DNA of 64,000 bases from positions 620,001 through 684,000 of the forward strand of contig NC_005363.1 of NCBI RefSeq assembly GCF_000196175.1. Direction: 5' to 3'. Shown here piece by piece: positions 34,583 to 44,237 of the stretch. Origin of the DNA: Bdellovibrio bacteriovorus HD100. Lineage in GTDB: Bacteria; Bdellovibrionota; Bdellovibrionia; Bdellovibrionales; Bdellovibrionaceae. The notes under the pieces were generated by a model. The model was not told where the DNA came from. It did no database searches and saw only the letters and a list, made by a program, of their open reading frames with translations. A program made the position numbers and the translations under genes. Every line of letters starts with the position of its first letter. The first letter of the stretch is position 1.

Positions 34583-36169
34583 ATGTTTTCCAAAAATTCT
34601 CGAGTGAAAATGGTCGCCGGAATGGTGACGGCAGTGACAGGGACAGCACTTTTAATTTCAGCTTGCAGTGGCGGGGGATCTAGCAGTCCTTCGGAAGACT
34701 CTGCATTGGTGATCAGCGGTGGTTTTTCAGGCGTCAGCTTGCAGTCTATGCAAAAGCCGATGGCAAAAGCCGGTGATCTGACGACCTTTGCGGCTTCGGA
34801 TTACACCGTGATCTGCGCGATGATGGTGGAACCTTTTACTGCGGGGCACAGTGCTCTTTCTGATGATGGAACTTTCTCTTTGTCCATCACGGGCGGTGCG
34901 GGTCAGCCGATTGGCTGTATGATTGTTAAATCAGGCAAGCGTGTTGCTGACTTCGAGTTCACTGCGGAAGAAGCCGGGATGACGGGTGCGACCGGTGGTT
35001 CCGGCCTTGCCGTCAATCAAGGTGCGACGACCATTCAACTTCCGACGGATTTGTCCATCTCAGATGCCAAGGTGTCTGTGCCGGTGGCAAATATCACGCA
35101 GAACTCTTCAGTGGCTCCGTCCGTTGTTTGGGCCGATCCTACGGGGACCTGGAGCATCACCGGTGCTTGTGAAACATCTTTGAATCAAAACGGTATTCCA
35201 GTGACAAGCTGTAACGGGGCCCAGAGCGCCGAAGACATTCCAACATCGGTTTATCTGAAGCAGTTGCAGGCGACCAAAGCAGGTGCCACTAAAACGGGTC
35301 TTTCTGTTTGGAAAGATGCCGCGGCTCGCACGGCGTGCGGTGATAAAGAGGGCATCACTCTTGATGGCGGCTGGACAGCGACAGGCGGCTGGGCTGGTGC
35401 AATGACCGGCGGTGTGTCCATGGATATCAGTGACACCACGAAACTTGGCACACTGACGACAAAGGCCAAGGCCCGAATGCATCCTGATCATACCAACACC
35501 ATGACTGCAGTTTGCGGTAAAACCACAAAAACGGGCGGCGGTGCGATCGTTTCCGGTACCACACTTTGCAGCGAAGTTGACTTCTCTGGCGGTGGCTGGG
35601 GCATGAGCGAAGACGCCTGCAAACTTTATTGTGTGATGGGCGCATTGAGCAACGGCGGCGACAATCCAGACTTCGACTGGGGTGCTGCAACTTGCAAAAA
35701 ACGCTACAGAGTCTTCTGGGAAAACAACAACGAACTGTCTTCGGATAAAGACTACAACAATGGCAACGGCAATCAGGCCGGTGTTTTCGCTACAGGCACT
35801 TGTTCTGACACGTCCTTCGACGGATGCCGTGACACGGGTTCCGGCAAGGTTTTGTTCCAGATGGAAAAAGCCCAGGACCAGTTCATGCTGGGTGAATTGT
35901 TCATCATCGGCAACGTGGGCACTGTGATGGAAAATCATCACTTCAATTCCACTTTCCCGAATGCAGACCGCACCGGCACGATCACTTGCGGTGGTACTTA
36001 CATCGACAAGATGACCATGACCCAAATCAGTGCGACAACAGCGTCTGTGACAGTTGAGAATAACTTTGTAGCTGATCTTTCAAATCCGGCAGAGTGTGCG
36101 ACTAACGAACACTTCTCCAAAAACTCGGATGAAGAGCGCAGCATGACTTTGAAGCTGGTAAAACAGTAA
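34583..36169 (+). CDS. Large lipoprotein of unknown function, 528 aa
   Basis: The signal peptide ends in the lipobox LISAC (Cys28), followed by a GGGSSS linker, so the protein is probably anchored in a membrane and exposed on its far side. The rest is rich in Gly, Thr, Ser and Asp with about twenty cysteines, pointing to an extracytoplasmic disulfide-stabilised fold. Repeated motifs are weak. An AAGGAAAGGACAG ribosome-binding site precedes the ATG. The gene is monocistronic with a terminator at 36195. I do not recognise the family. Confidence 0.82.
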   Translation: MFSKNSRVKMVAGMVTAVTGTALLISACSGGGSSSPSEDSALVISGGFSGVSLQSMQKPMAKAGDLTTFAASDYTVICAMMVEPFTAGHSALSDDGTFSLSITGGAGQPIGCMIVKSGKRVADFEFTAEEAGMTGATGGSGLAVNQGATTIQLPTDLSISDAKVSVPVANITQNSSVAPSVVWADPTGTWSITGACETSLNQNGIPVTSCNGAQSAEDIPTSVYLKQLQATKAGATKTGLSVWKDAAARTACGDKEGITLDGGWTATGGWAGAMTGGVSMDISDTTKLGTLTTKAKARMHPDHTNTMTAVCGKTTKTGGGAIVSGTTLCSEVDFSGGGWGMSEDACKLYCVMGALSNGGDNPDFDWGAATCKKRYRVFWENNNELSSDKDYNNGNGNQAGVFATGTCSDTSFDGCRDTGSGKVLFQMEKAQDQFMLGELFIIGNVGTVMENHHFNSTFPNADRTGTITCGGTYIDKMTMTQISATTASVTVENNFVADLSNPAECATNEHFSKNSDEERSMTLKLVKQ

Positions 36170-36194
36170 TCTGCACAATAGAAGGAAACTTCCT

Positions 36195-36228
36195 AAAAGC
36201 CCCCGCAGAAATGTCGGGGGCTTTTTTT
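36195..36228 (+). terminator. Intrinsic terminator
   Basis: AAAGCCCCCG pairs with CGGGGGCTTT, followed by TTTTTATT. It is 26 bp after the lipoprotein stop at 36169 and separates it from the fibre-like genes. Confidence 0.93.
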
Positions 36229-36248
36229 ATTCCATACATAAGTCTTGA

Positions 36249-36269
36249 AGTGCTTCACTTTGAAGCACT
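36249..36269. promoter_or_regulatory. Palindrome AGTGCTTCA-CTT-TGAAGCACT
   Basis: Perfect 9-bp arms with a 3-bp spacer, centred at 36259, 114 bp before the ATG at 36373. The inner part GCTTCA-N3-TGAAGC has the layout of the GTCTCA-N3-TGAGAC palindromes found before other genes in the window. It may be an operator or a hairpin. Confidence 0.5.
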
Positions 36270-36358
36270 GGTGGGCAGTTTAAGTGAGTTGGTGGAACAC
36301 CTGTTGGAAAACTTGAATTACCGTCACGTAACTCGGTTAAGGCCTTGCGAAGATAATG

Positions 36359-36366
36359 CCGAAAAG
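36359..36366 (+). promoter_or_regulatory. Variant FliA-like box CCGAAAAG, leaderless spacing
   Basis: GCCGAAAAG differs from GCCGATAAG by one base and ends 6 nt before the ATG at 36373, the same place as the boxes at 6314 and 8717. TAAGG lies upstream as a possible -35. The ATG has no Shine-Dalgarno. Confidence 0.45.
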
Positions 36367-36372
36367 TACCCT

Positions 36373-39300
36373 ATGAAAATACGCAAGATGGTACGTAACG
36401 GAATGTTTCTGTGGTTGTTCTTATTTGGGCTGAAGGCCGTGGCTTCGCCAACGACATTGAACTATCAGGGACGTATTCTTAAAACTGACGGAACGGCGCT
36501 GGAATACAACAATGTCAGTTTCGCTTTTGAACTTACCAACGTCAGTGGTTCTTGCATTTTCTATCGTGAACAGCGAAATGCCGTCAATATGCAGGGATCC
36601 AAAGGGGTCTTCGACATTCCGATCGGCGAAGGCACCAAGCTGTACCCAAGCACTCCCGGTTACAGTCTGCGCGATGTTTTTAATAACTCCATTGAACATG
36701 ATTGTGATGGCGGAGCCAAGTACACTCCATCCCTGGATGAGGTGCGTATCTTGCGCGTGCAATTCCATGATGGTGTTGGCTGGAAGGCCATCACACCGAA
36801 TAACACCATTCGCTCAGTTCCTTTTGCGAACTATGCATATTCAGCCGCCAAACTGGGCGATAAAAGTGATATTGATTTTGTCCTGAAGTCCGCTGTCAGT
36901 ACCTGTGCCGCCGGTCAGTATCTGACCTTTAACGGAACAGCTTTTGTCTGTCAGAACGATGCGGGTGGGGCCGGGATGGTTTCTGATGTGAACGTCAGTG
37001 CGCCACTGGTCAAGGGCGGGACCGCCAGCATCCCTGTGATTTCCCTGAACGTGGGCACAGCTGCAGGCACTGTGGCGGCTGGTAATGATGTACGTTTTTT
37101 AAATGCAGAAAAAATCCGCGGGCTGGATGTCAGTGCGACAGCGCCGACGATGGGTCAGGTTTTGAAGCTGGATGGCGCCAACACCTGGGTGCCTTCGACT
37201 TTGGGGACAGGCGATGTTTCCGGCTTGAGCGCGGCTTTGAGCAATAAAGTTGATGCGACAATGTTCCCTGCGTCCTGTACGGCGGGGCAGTCGTTGGTGT
37301 TTGTAACACCGGCAAATAAGTTTGATTGCTATAACATTTCCATCACCGAGGCCCAGATCACAGGCACGATTGCCGGGGCAAAAATTTCCGGCGACATAAG
37401 TGGCAAAGCCAGCGGTCTGACCGCGACCCTGCCTGTGGCCCAAGGGGGCACGAACAGCAGCACGGCTTTGAACGACAACCGCATCATGATTTCCAGTGCG
37501 GGTAAAATTGTGGAAGCTCCGGTGATGACTGACGGTCAGCTTTTGATCGGTAAAACCGGAGACGCTCCGCAGGTGGCGAATTTGGTGGCGGGTTCGGGTG
37601 TGACGATTGCCAATAGTCCTGGCGGCATCACAATCAGTGCCACGGGCGCGGGTGGCACTATCACTAGTGTCACCGCGGGCACCGGGCTTTCTGGTGGTGG
37701 CAGCTCCGGGGGAGTGACTTTGAATCTGGCCAACACTGGTGTGGGCGCCGGGACCTATGGAACGGCGACGAAAGTTCCGCAGTTGGCGGTGGATGCTCAA
37801 GGGCGCCTGACCTCGGTGTCTGAAGTGACTATTTCCGGAGTGGCTCCGGCGGGTACTGCGGGGGGCGATCTGGGGGGAACTTATCCCAATCCGGATGTCG
37901 TAAAGTTACGTGGCAAAACTATTTCTGCGACGGCGCCGACTGCCGCAGGCCAAGTCCTGCGCTATGATGGCACCGGGTATGTTCCCAATTTCCTAAGTCT
38001 GGCGGACATTCGTTCGACGGTGACTCCGGCCAATACCATCTTTCCTTCCACCGCTTGTACGGCCGCGCAAACTTTGACTTGGTCTTCGCTGACGGATTCT
38101 TTCACCTGTCAGTCGATTTCGATCACGGAATCAAATATCACCGGAACGATTGCGGCAGCAAAAGTGGACTTTGGTTCCCAGTCGGCCGGTACTTTCTTTG
38201 CGGCACCAGCAGGGGGGGGCGGGGCTCCTGCGTTCAGAGCTTTGGCTTCCACGGATCTTCCGGCGGGGGCATACGACAGTTCTTATTTCAAACAAGGTGG
38301 CAACAGCTTTGGAACAACGGCTGTTTTGGGTACCAACGACGCCAACAGCCTTGGATTTGAAACCAATGGTACAACTCGCATGACGGTGAGCTCAGCCGGA
38401 AACGTGGGGATCGGCATGACTCCTGTCCATGTTTTGGATGTGAGCGGTTCCACCATCAACATGGGGCGCTTCACCTCCAGTGATACCGGCGGTTCGCGTC
38501 TGGCATTGGCATCGTCAAGTGCTGGAGGCAAGACCTGGAATTTGGTTTCGACGGGGTCTGGCAGTGCTGGGGGCGCTGGTTCTTTGGTCTTTGCAGACTT
38601 TTCCACGAGTGGTACGGGTCAGTTTATTTTCAAGTCCGACTCCTCGGTGGGGATAGGGACTGTCAGTCCTGCAAGCACGGTGCATGTTCTGAAAGCTCAG
38701 AACGCCACGACCGAATTGCGTGTGGAAAACAACATGGCTGCCGGGAACACCTCGGCGCAGGCAACCGTGCAATTGGTCGGAACGGGGGTTAGCGGGCAGC
38801 TGTCCGTATATCCGAATGATCACACTTCGGCGCAATATCAGGACCGTTTGGTTTTAGCTTCAAACAGTTCCGCTACAAATGGTTTGCTTTTGACTACCAA
38901 CACCGTGGCACCTATTGACTTTGCTGCCAACGGCAGCACGACTCCGCATATGCGTGTAAATTCCGACGGGAATGTGGGAATTGGTGTCACGACCCCAACA
39001 AAAATATTGCACCTGCAAAAGGATCAAGGCGCTGACACGGCCTTGTTAATTAAAAATACAAGCACCGCGGATCTGGCCATGGCCGCTGTGGATCTGGAGT
39101 CTGACGGCAACGGAGCGCAGCTGATCAGTTATGGTACGGGAGTGACTGGGAACTGGGGGGGCGGCACTATTCCCAAAGCGGATTCTGTGATGCTTCGTAC
39201 TTACACGACCAATCCCGCGGCAAACTTCGGTGTCGGGACGGGCAGTGCGCATCCATTGCATTTGGTAACCAGTGATATTCCCCGCGTGACGGTCACGGCG

Positions 39301-40308
39301 ACAGGAAGTGTCGGGGTTGGATCAGTCTCGCCGATCACCAGACTCTCGGTGGCGGATGCTTATCTGGGGGGGACGGACAACTCCGGAATGGGGATTTCAG
39401 TTCTCGGTGCGGCAAATGACTTTGCCGGGATCACGGTGTGGGACCGCGACGAGGACAGCGGCACCATCAACGACGGCGACGCCACAATATATTTTGGTGA
39501 CGATATACAGGACAGCCTGCGTTTTGCTTACAAAGGTTCAGGTTTGGCGATGTCAGAGAAAATGCGAATTACCAGCTCGGGCTATGTCGGGATTGGAACG
39601 ACATCACCGTCTTATCCCTTGGATGTCACAGGCTCCCTGCGTGGAACCACGGTGATCAACGGGGGATTTGATTTTGTATTGGGAACAAATAACCAAGTGG
39701 ATCGCGGCAATACCGGCAGCTCCCGTGCACTGGTGAAAGACACCGGGGCGACTTTGCATTTGAATTATCAGGGAGATTTCACGGGAGGTGTTCAGGTGGG
39801 TAGTCTGCTGCGACCTCGCACGGACAACGCCTTTGATTTGGGTACCACCACTTATCGCTGGAAAGCCGTCTATGCCGTGAACGGAACCATTCAGACTTCA
39901 GATCAGCGTTTGAAGGCCGAAGTTCAGGATCTTTCGCAAGGGCTGGATTTTGTGATGGCCCTTCAGCCAAAGTCCTATAAGTGGAAGTCTGATCAAAACG
40001 ATCCCGCAGCCAAAACCCATTGGGGTTTTATGGCCCAGGAGCTGGAAGCACAAGTCAAACGCAGCACTGCCAGCGCTGCGCCGGTGGGACTGATTCATCA
40101 CGAAACCAATTCAGACTATTATGGTGTGAACTATTCAGAACTGATTGCGCCGGTTGTGAAGGCTTTGCAGGAACTTTATCTGAAAGTCCTTGGCGTCAGC
40201 GACCGTATGGATCAGCTTGAAAAGGAAAACCAGAACCTGAAGAACGAAAATCAGGAAATCAAAGCCTACCTGTGTGAGAAGGATCCTCAGGCCCGGATCT
40301 GTAAATAG
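36373..40308 (+). CDS. Giant exported fibre-like protein with S74 chaperone domain, 1311 aa
   Basis: I use the ATG at 36373, which starts a signal peptide ending KAVASP, and discard 54 upstream codons that run through the terminator. Residues 20-180 begin PTTLNYQGRILKTDG, shared with the next gene. The middle is phage-tail-fibre-like repeats (VAQGGTNSSTALNDN, GGDLGGTYPNPDVVKL, later SAGNVGIGMTP units). The C-terminus holds a Peptidase_S74 intramolecular chaperone domain starting at SDQRLK (Ser1176), which trimerises and may self-cleave, then a coiled coil ending ARICK. A secreted trimeric surface fibre is inferred. No phage head or terminase genes are near. Confidence 0.88.
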   Translation: MKIRKMVRNGMFLWLFLFGLKAVASPTTLNYQGRILKTDGTALEYNNVSFAFELTNVSGSCIFYREQRNAVNMQGSKGVFDIPIGEGTKLYPSTPGYSLRDVFNNSIEHDCDGGAKYTPSLDEVRILRVQFHDGVGWKAITPNNTIRSVPFANYAYSAAKLGDKSDIDFVLKSAVSTCAAGQYLTFNGTAFVCQNDAGGAGMVSDVNVSAPLVKGGTASIPVISLNVGTAAGTVAAGNDVRFLNAEKIRGLDVSATAPTMGQVLKLDGANTWVPSTLGTGDVSGLSAALSNKVDATMFPASCTAGQSLVFVTPANKFDCYNISITEAQITGTIAGAKISGDISGKASGLTATLPVAQGGTNSSTALNDNRIMISSAGKIVEAPVMTDGQLLIGKTGDAPQVANLVAGSGVTIANSPGGITISATGAGGTITSVTAGTGLSGGGSSGGVTLNLANTGVGAGTYGTATKVPQLAVDAQGRLTSVSEVTISGVAPAGTAGGDLGGTYPNPDVVKLRGKTISATAPTAAGQVLRYDGTGYVPNFLSLADIRSTVTPANTIFPSTACTAAQTLTWSSLTDSFTCQSISITESNITGTIAAAKVDFGSQSAGTFFAAPAGGGGAPAFRALASTDLPAGAYDSSYFKQGGNSFGTTAVLGTNDANSLGFETNGTTRMTVSSAGNVGIGMTPVHVLDVSGSTINMGRFTSSDTGGSRLALASSSAGGKTWNLVSTGSGSAGGAGSLVFADFSTSGTGQFIFKSDSSVGIGTVSPASTVHVLKAQNATTELRVENNMAAGNTSAQATVQLVGTGVSGQLSVYPNDHTSAQYQDRLVLASNSSATNGLLLTTNTVAPIDFAANGSTTPHMRVNSDGNVGIGVTTPTKILHLQKDQGADTALLIKNTSTADLAMAAVDLESDGNGAQLISYGTGVTGNWGGGTIPKADSVMLRTYTTNPAANFGVGTGSAHPLHLVTSDIPRVTVTATGSVGVGSVSPITRLSVADAYLGGTDNSGMGISVLGAANDFAGITVWDRDEDSGTINDGDATIYFGDDIQDSLRFAYKGSGLAMSEKMRITSSGYVGIGTTSPSYPLDVTGSLRGTTVINGGFDFVLGTNNQVDRGNTGSSRALVKDTGATLHLNYQGDFTGGVQVGSLLRPRTDNAFDLGTTTYRWKAVYAVNGTIQTSDQRLKAEVQDLSQGLDFVMALQPKSYKWKSDQNDPAAKTHWGFMAQELEAQVKRSTASAAPVGLIHHETNSDYYGVNYSELIAPVVKALQELYLKVLGVSDRMDQLEKENQNLKNENQEIKAYLCEKDPQARICK

Positions 40309-40316
40309 AGCTGAGG

Positions 40317-40331
40317 GTCTCATTTAGAGAC
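40317..40331. promoter_or_regulatory. Palindrome GTCTC-ATTTA-GAGAC
   Basis: Centred at 40324, nine bp after the stop of the first fibre gene and 104 bp before the next ATG. It differs from the exact GTCTCA-N3-TGAGAC copies by one base in the right half. Confidence 0.55.
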
Positions 40332-40414
40332 TTACATTTGAGAAAGTAAATGCGAAATGACTTGGAATGCGAGTAATTACCAAGCGTTGGACCTTTCGTT
40401 CCGAGACAGAACTG

Positions 40415-40422
40415 CCGATAAG
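40415..40422 (+). promoter_or_regulatory. FliA-like -10 box CCGATAAG, leaderless spacing
   Basis: GCCGATAAG matches the sigma28 -10 exactly and ends 5 nt before the ATG at 40428, which has no Shine-Dalgarno. The -35 region is poor (TTCGTTCC at 11-nt spacing). Confidence 0.6.
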
Positions 40423-40427
40423 ACAGT

Positions 40428-43400
40428 ATGGAAAAAACGGCACGTCTTGGAATATTTCTTGGGATCCTATTGTTGGCTCAAAGTCTTTTTGCGTCGCCCA
40501 AAACCCTGAACTATCAAGGTCGCATCCTGCGCAGTGATGGAACTGCATTAGAGTACAACAACGTCAGCTTTGCTTTTGAGTTCACCAACGAAACGGGCAC
40601 GTGTGTACTTTACCGAGAACAAAGAAACACCATCAATATGCAGGGATCCAAAGGGGTGTTCGATATTCCTATTGGAGAAGGCACAAAACTTTATCCTTCC
40701 ACCATCGGCTATTCCCTGCAGGATGTCTTTAATAATTCCATCACTCATACCTGTGATGGTGGTGCCACTTACACTCCCGCTGTGGATGCGCTCAGAGTCT
40801 TAAGAGTGCAGTTTCATGACGGCAGCGGTTGGAAGGCGATCACTCCCAACAATATCATTCGCTCTGTTCCCTTTTCCAACTATGCTCACTCGGCGACTCT
40901 TTTGGGTGACAAACTGCCGACGGATTTCGTTCTTAAGAATTCCATTTCAACTTGTGCAAGCGGCCAGTATCTGACCTATGATGGCGCTGATTTCGTCTGT
41001 CAAAACGATGCCGGTGGAGCTGGCATGGTGTCGGATGTAAATGTCACCGCGCCGTATTTGGCGAAGTCCGGAACCGCCAGCATCCCGGTGATTTCTGTCA
41101 ACGTGGGTACAGGTGCAGGCACTTTGGCTGCCGGGAACGATGCGCGCTTTCTGAACGCAGAAAAAATCCGGGGACAGGATGTCAGTGCGACTCTTGCAAC
41201 ATCCGGCCAGGTTTTGAAGATGAATGGTTCCAGCACCTGGGTGCCGGCGACCTTGACCTCTGCTGATATTTCCGGATTGACGACATCTTTGAATAACAAA
41301 ATTGATGCGACAATGTTCCCGGCGTCCTGTACGGCGGGGCAGTCCCTGGTTTTTGTGACTCCGGCGAACAAGTTTGACTGTTATAGTATTTCTATCACCG
41401 AAGCCCAGATCACCGGATCCATTTCCGGGGCCAAGATTTCTGGGAATATTTCCGGAAAAGCTTCTGGGATCAACGGCATTTTGCCGGTCAGCGAAGGCGG
41501 TACCGGAAGTGGTGTGACCCTGAACAACAACCGCCTGATGGTTTCATCAGCGGGTAAAATTGTTGAAGCCACAGCTTTGACTGATGGACAGATTCTGATT
41601 GGAAAAACCGGCGATGCCCCACAAGCTGCCAACATTCAGGCGGGTTCCGGGGTCAGCATCACCAATGGGGCTGGCGGGATCACCATCAGCGCCACAGGCA
41701 CCGGAGGCACCATCACAGGAGTCACGGCCGGAACCGGTTTAAGCGGTGGTGGCGGCTCGGGCAATGTGACCTTGAATCTGGCCAACACGACTGTCACGGC
41801 AGGCACCTATGGAACGGCCACGAAAGTGCCGCAAGTGGTGGTGGATGCGCAAGGGCGTCTGACTGCCGTGACCGAAGTCACGGTTTCCGGTGTGGCCCCG
41901 GCGGGAACAGCCGGGGGCGACCTGGGTGGAGCTTATCCGAATCCGGATGTGGTCAAACTTCGTGGCAAAGCCATTTCAGCAACGGCGCCGACAACGGCCG
42001 GTCAGTTGCTTCGCTATGATGGAACGAACTATGTTCCCAACTTCCTAAGTCTTGCAGATATCCGTTCGACGGTGACTCCGGCCAACACTATTTTCCCGGC
42101 AGCGGGTTGTGGTGCGGATAAAACTTTGAACTGGTCCGTATTGACTGACACCTTCACCTGTCAAAACATTTCGATCACAGAAAGCGGGATCTCAGGCACG
42201 ATTGCTTCAGGGAAACTGAACTTCGGAACTCCGGCAGCTAAGACCTTCTGGGCGGCTCCGACGGGGGCGGCGGGAGCTCCGACGTTTAGAACTCTGGCGG
42301 CAGCGGATCTGCCGACCAGCGGAGTTTCAGCGGGTACTTATTCTTCCGTGACGGTGGATATCTATGGGCGTGTGACCGCGGCGACAAATCCAACCACGGC
42401 TGCGGGCTATGGAATCACCGATGCGTTTATTCAGAATGGAAATTCGTTTGGGGCCACTGCGGTGTTGGGAACGAATGATGCGCAAAGCCTGCAGTTTGAA
42501 ACAAACGGAGCGGCTCGCATGACTTTGCTATCGACCGGTGCTGTGGGCATTGGTACGACGGCACCGACTTCCAAATTGCACGTCGTAGAGCAGGGAAATA
42601 CAACTGTCCAGGCTGATGCTTACGGGGCCGCTTCGCCTTATTTCTTCGGAAGGCAGGCCGGTGGTACCGTCGGAGCACCTACAAACAGCACCATCAATCG
42701 CTGGTTGGTCGGGATGGCTGGGGCAGGATATGGAGCCAGTCAATTTGCGAGTTCTTCCACGGGTGTCGTGGCGGTGTTTGCGGAAGAGGACTTTACAAAC
42801 ACTTCGATGAAAACAGGAATTCAATTCTGGACAACGCCAAGTGGAAGTGTCAACAAAGCGGAACGCGTGCGTATTACTGGTGATGGAAATGTGGGGATTG
42901 GAACCACCAATCCGACGGCGGACCTGGTGGTGACCGACGGAGGAACCGCGGCACCGTATGTCTCTGTCGACAAGCTGGCCGTGATCGGTAACTCCAATAC
43001 TGTGCTGCAGGTGACGGCGCCCAACACGGCAGCTTCAGCGCTTTACTTCTCGGATCCTGACAGCCGCGATCCAGGCGGGATTTCTTATTCACACACCAAT
43101 GATCAGATGTCATTCAGAGCAGGTAACGCCTTCCATATGTTCCTGGGAAACACGGGGTATTTGGGAATTGGAACGTCCAGTCCCGAAACCGACCTGCATG
43201 TTTATAGCTCTGGTAACAGCGGGGCTTTGCATCCTCAGCGTGCGGGTGTCATAGCGGAGGCCGAAGGTGCCGATGTGGGCGCTCGATTCGCGGCCCGTCA
43301 CTATGGACCGACTGAAGTTCCGATGTTTATCGCATACAAAGCAAAAGGTACAAAGGCCGCACCGACTGCTGTGACGACAGGAATGGGGCTGATGGCGCTG

Positions 43401-44231
43401 GTGCCAGCGGCTTATGATGGTACAAACTGGGTGAACAGCAGTGGCTCGACGGATTCAATGACAGTTCTTTCCACTGAAGACTGGTCCGCGACCGCACGTG
43501 GAAATAAGATTAATTTTGCCACCGTGGCCAATGGGACCACTCAAGGCTTGGTTCGCATGACAGTGGATAACAACGGTCGAGTGGGTGTCGGAACCTCGGC
43601 TCCGGCGACCCACCTGCATGTGAATTCCGGTGATGCCTACACGACGATTACCAATCAGAGCACAGCCGCCGGGGGCCAGGCTTGGAGATGGTACTCATCT
43701 TCGACGGGAGCTCCGCTGGGTGCCAATGCCATGTGCTTCGGTGTGGGCACATGCTTGTTTACTTTGAAAACGGATGGGACAGCGGTTCTGGCCGGGACTT
43801 TGACTCAAGGATCAGACCGTCGTTTGAAGCGTGATATTGCGACGATCAACAGCGCGTTGGATTCTATTCTGCAAATCAACGGGGTGACTTATAACTGGAT
43901 CGATCCGTCCAAGGGTGACCAGCGTGAAGTGGGTTTGATTGCCCAGGAAGTTGAAAAGGTCTTCCCTGAAGTGGTCAAGACGGATGCGAAGGGCCTGAAG
44001 TCCGTGGCCTATCAGAATCTGGTGTCGCCCATTATCCAGGCGATCAAAGAGTTTTATTCTGAATGGCAAAGCGATTCGCAGACTTTGCACGCAAAAGTGA
44101 ATCAGCAGGAAAAAGAGATCAGCGCGTTGAAGGAAGAAAACAAAGCCCTGAAATCGCGCGTGGATCAAATCGATGTGATGAAAAAAGCACTTTGTGACAA
44201 GGACGCTTCGTTGGAATTCTGCTCGAAATAG
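40428..44231 (+). CDS. Second tandem fibre-like protein with S74 chaperone domain, 1267 aa
   Basis: The signal peptide ends near LFASP. Up to about residue 700 it is closely similar to the preceding gene (same TLNYQGRIL, GIGIT-type blocks, and identical or nearly identical DNA patches such as 41305-41350 against 37255-37300). Beyond that the fibre body differs, with GNVGIGTTNPT and YLGIGTSSPET units. A canonical S74 domain begins at SDRRLKRDI (Ser1129), includes VGLIAQEVEKVFPEVV and ends in a coiled coil (QEKEISALKEENKALK). It is probably a trimeric surface or secreted fibre with a different tip. The gene ends 6 bp from a convergent protease gene. Confidence 0.9.
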   Translation: MEKTARLGIFLGILLLAQSLFASPKTLNYQGRILRSDGTALEYNNVSFAFEFTNETGTCVLYREQRNTINMQGSKGVFDIPIGEGTKLYPSTIGYSLQDVFNNSITHTCDGGATYTPAVDALRVLRVQFHDGSGWKAITPNNIIRSVPFSNYAHSATLLGDKLPTDFVLKNSISTCASGQYLTYDGADFVCQNDAGGAGMVSDVNVTAPYLAKSGTASIPVISVNVGTGAGTLAAGNDARFLNAEKIRGQDVSATLATSGQVLKMNGSSTWVPATLTSADISGLTTSLNNKIDATMFPASCTAGQSLVFVTPANKFDCYSISITEAQITGSISGAKISGNISGKASGINGILPVSEGGTGSGVTLNNNRLMVSSAGKIVEATALTDGQILIGKTGDAPQAANIQAGSGVSITNGAGGITISATGTGGTITGVTAGTGLSGGGGSGNVTLNLANTTVTAGTYGTATKVPQVVVDAQGRLTAVTEVTVSGVAPAGTAGGDLGGAYPNPDVVKLRGKAISATAPTTAGQLLRYDGTNYVPNFLSLADIRSTVTPANTIFPAAGCGADKTLNWSVLTDTFTCQNISITESGISGTIASGKLNFGTPAAKTFWAAPTGAAGAPTFRTLAAADLPTSGVSAGTYSSVTVDIYGRVTAATNPTTAAGYGITDAFIQNGNSFGATAVLGTNDAQSLQFETNGAARMTLLSTGAVGIGTTAPTSKLHVVEQGNTTVQADAYGAASPYFFGRQAGGTVGAPTNSTINRWLVGMAGAGYGASQFASSSTGVVAVFAEEDFTNTSMKTGIQFWTTPSGSVNKAERVRITGDGNVGIGTTNPTADLVVTDGGTAAPYVSVDKLAVIGNSNTVLQVTAPNTAASALYFSDPDSRDPGGISYSHTNDQMSFRAGNAFHMFLGNTGYLGIGTSSPETDLHVYSSGNSGALHPQRAGVIAEAEGADVGARFAARHYGPTEVPMFIAYKAKGTKAAPTAVTTGMGLMALVPAAYDGTNWVNSSGSTDSMTVLSTEDWSATARGNKINFATVANGTTQGLVRMTVDNNGRVGVGTSAPATHLHVNSGDAYTTITNQSTAAGGQAWRWYSSSTGAPLGANAMCFGVGTCLFTLKTDGTAVLAGTLTQGSDRRLKRDIATINSALDSILQINGVTYNWIDPSKGDQREVGLIAQEVEKVFPEVVKTDAKGLKSVAYQNLVSPIIQAIKEFYSEWQSDSQTLHAKVNQQEKEISALKEENKALKSRVDQIDVMKKALCDKDASLEFCSK

Positions 44232-44237
44232 GTTTTG

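Noticed and set aside
36900-43700. CRISPR or tandem DNA repeats
   Set aside because: The repeats are in-frame protein repeats (GNVGIGTT and GGDLGGTYPNPDV types) of varied sequence, not identical spaced repeats.
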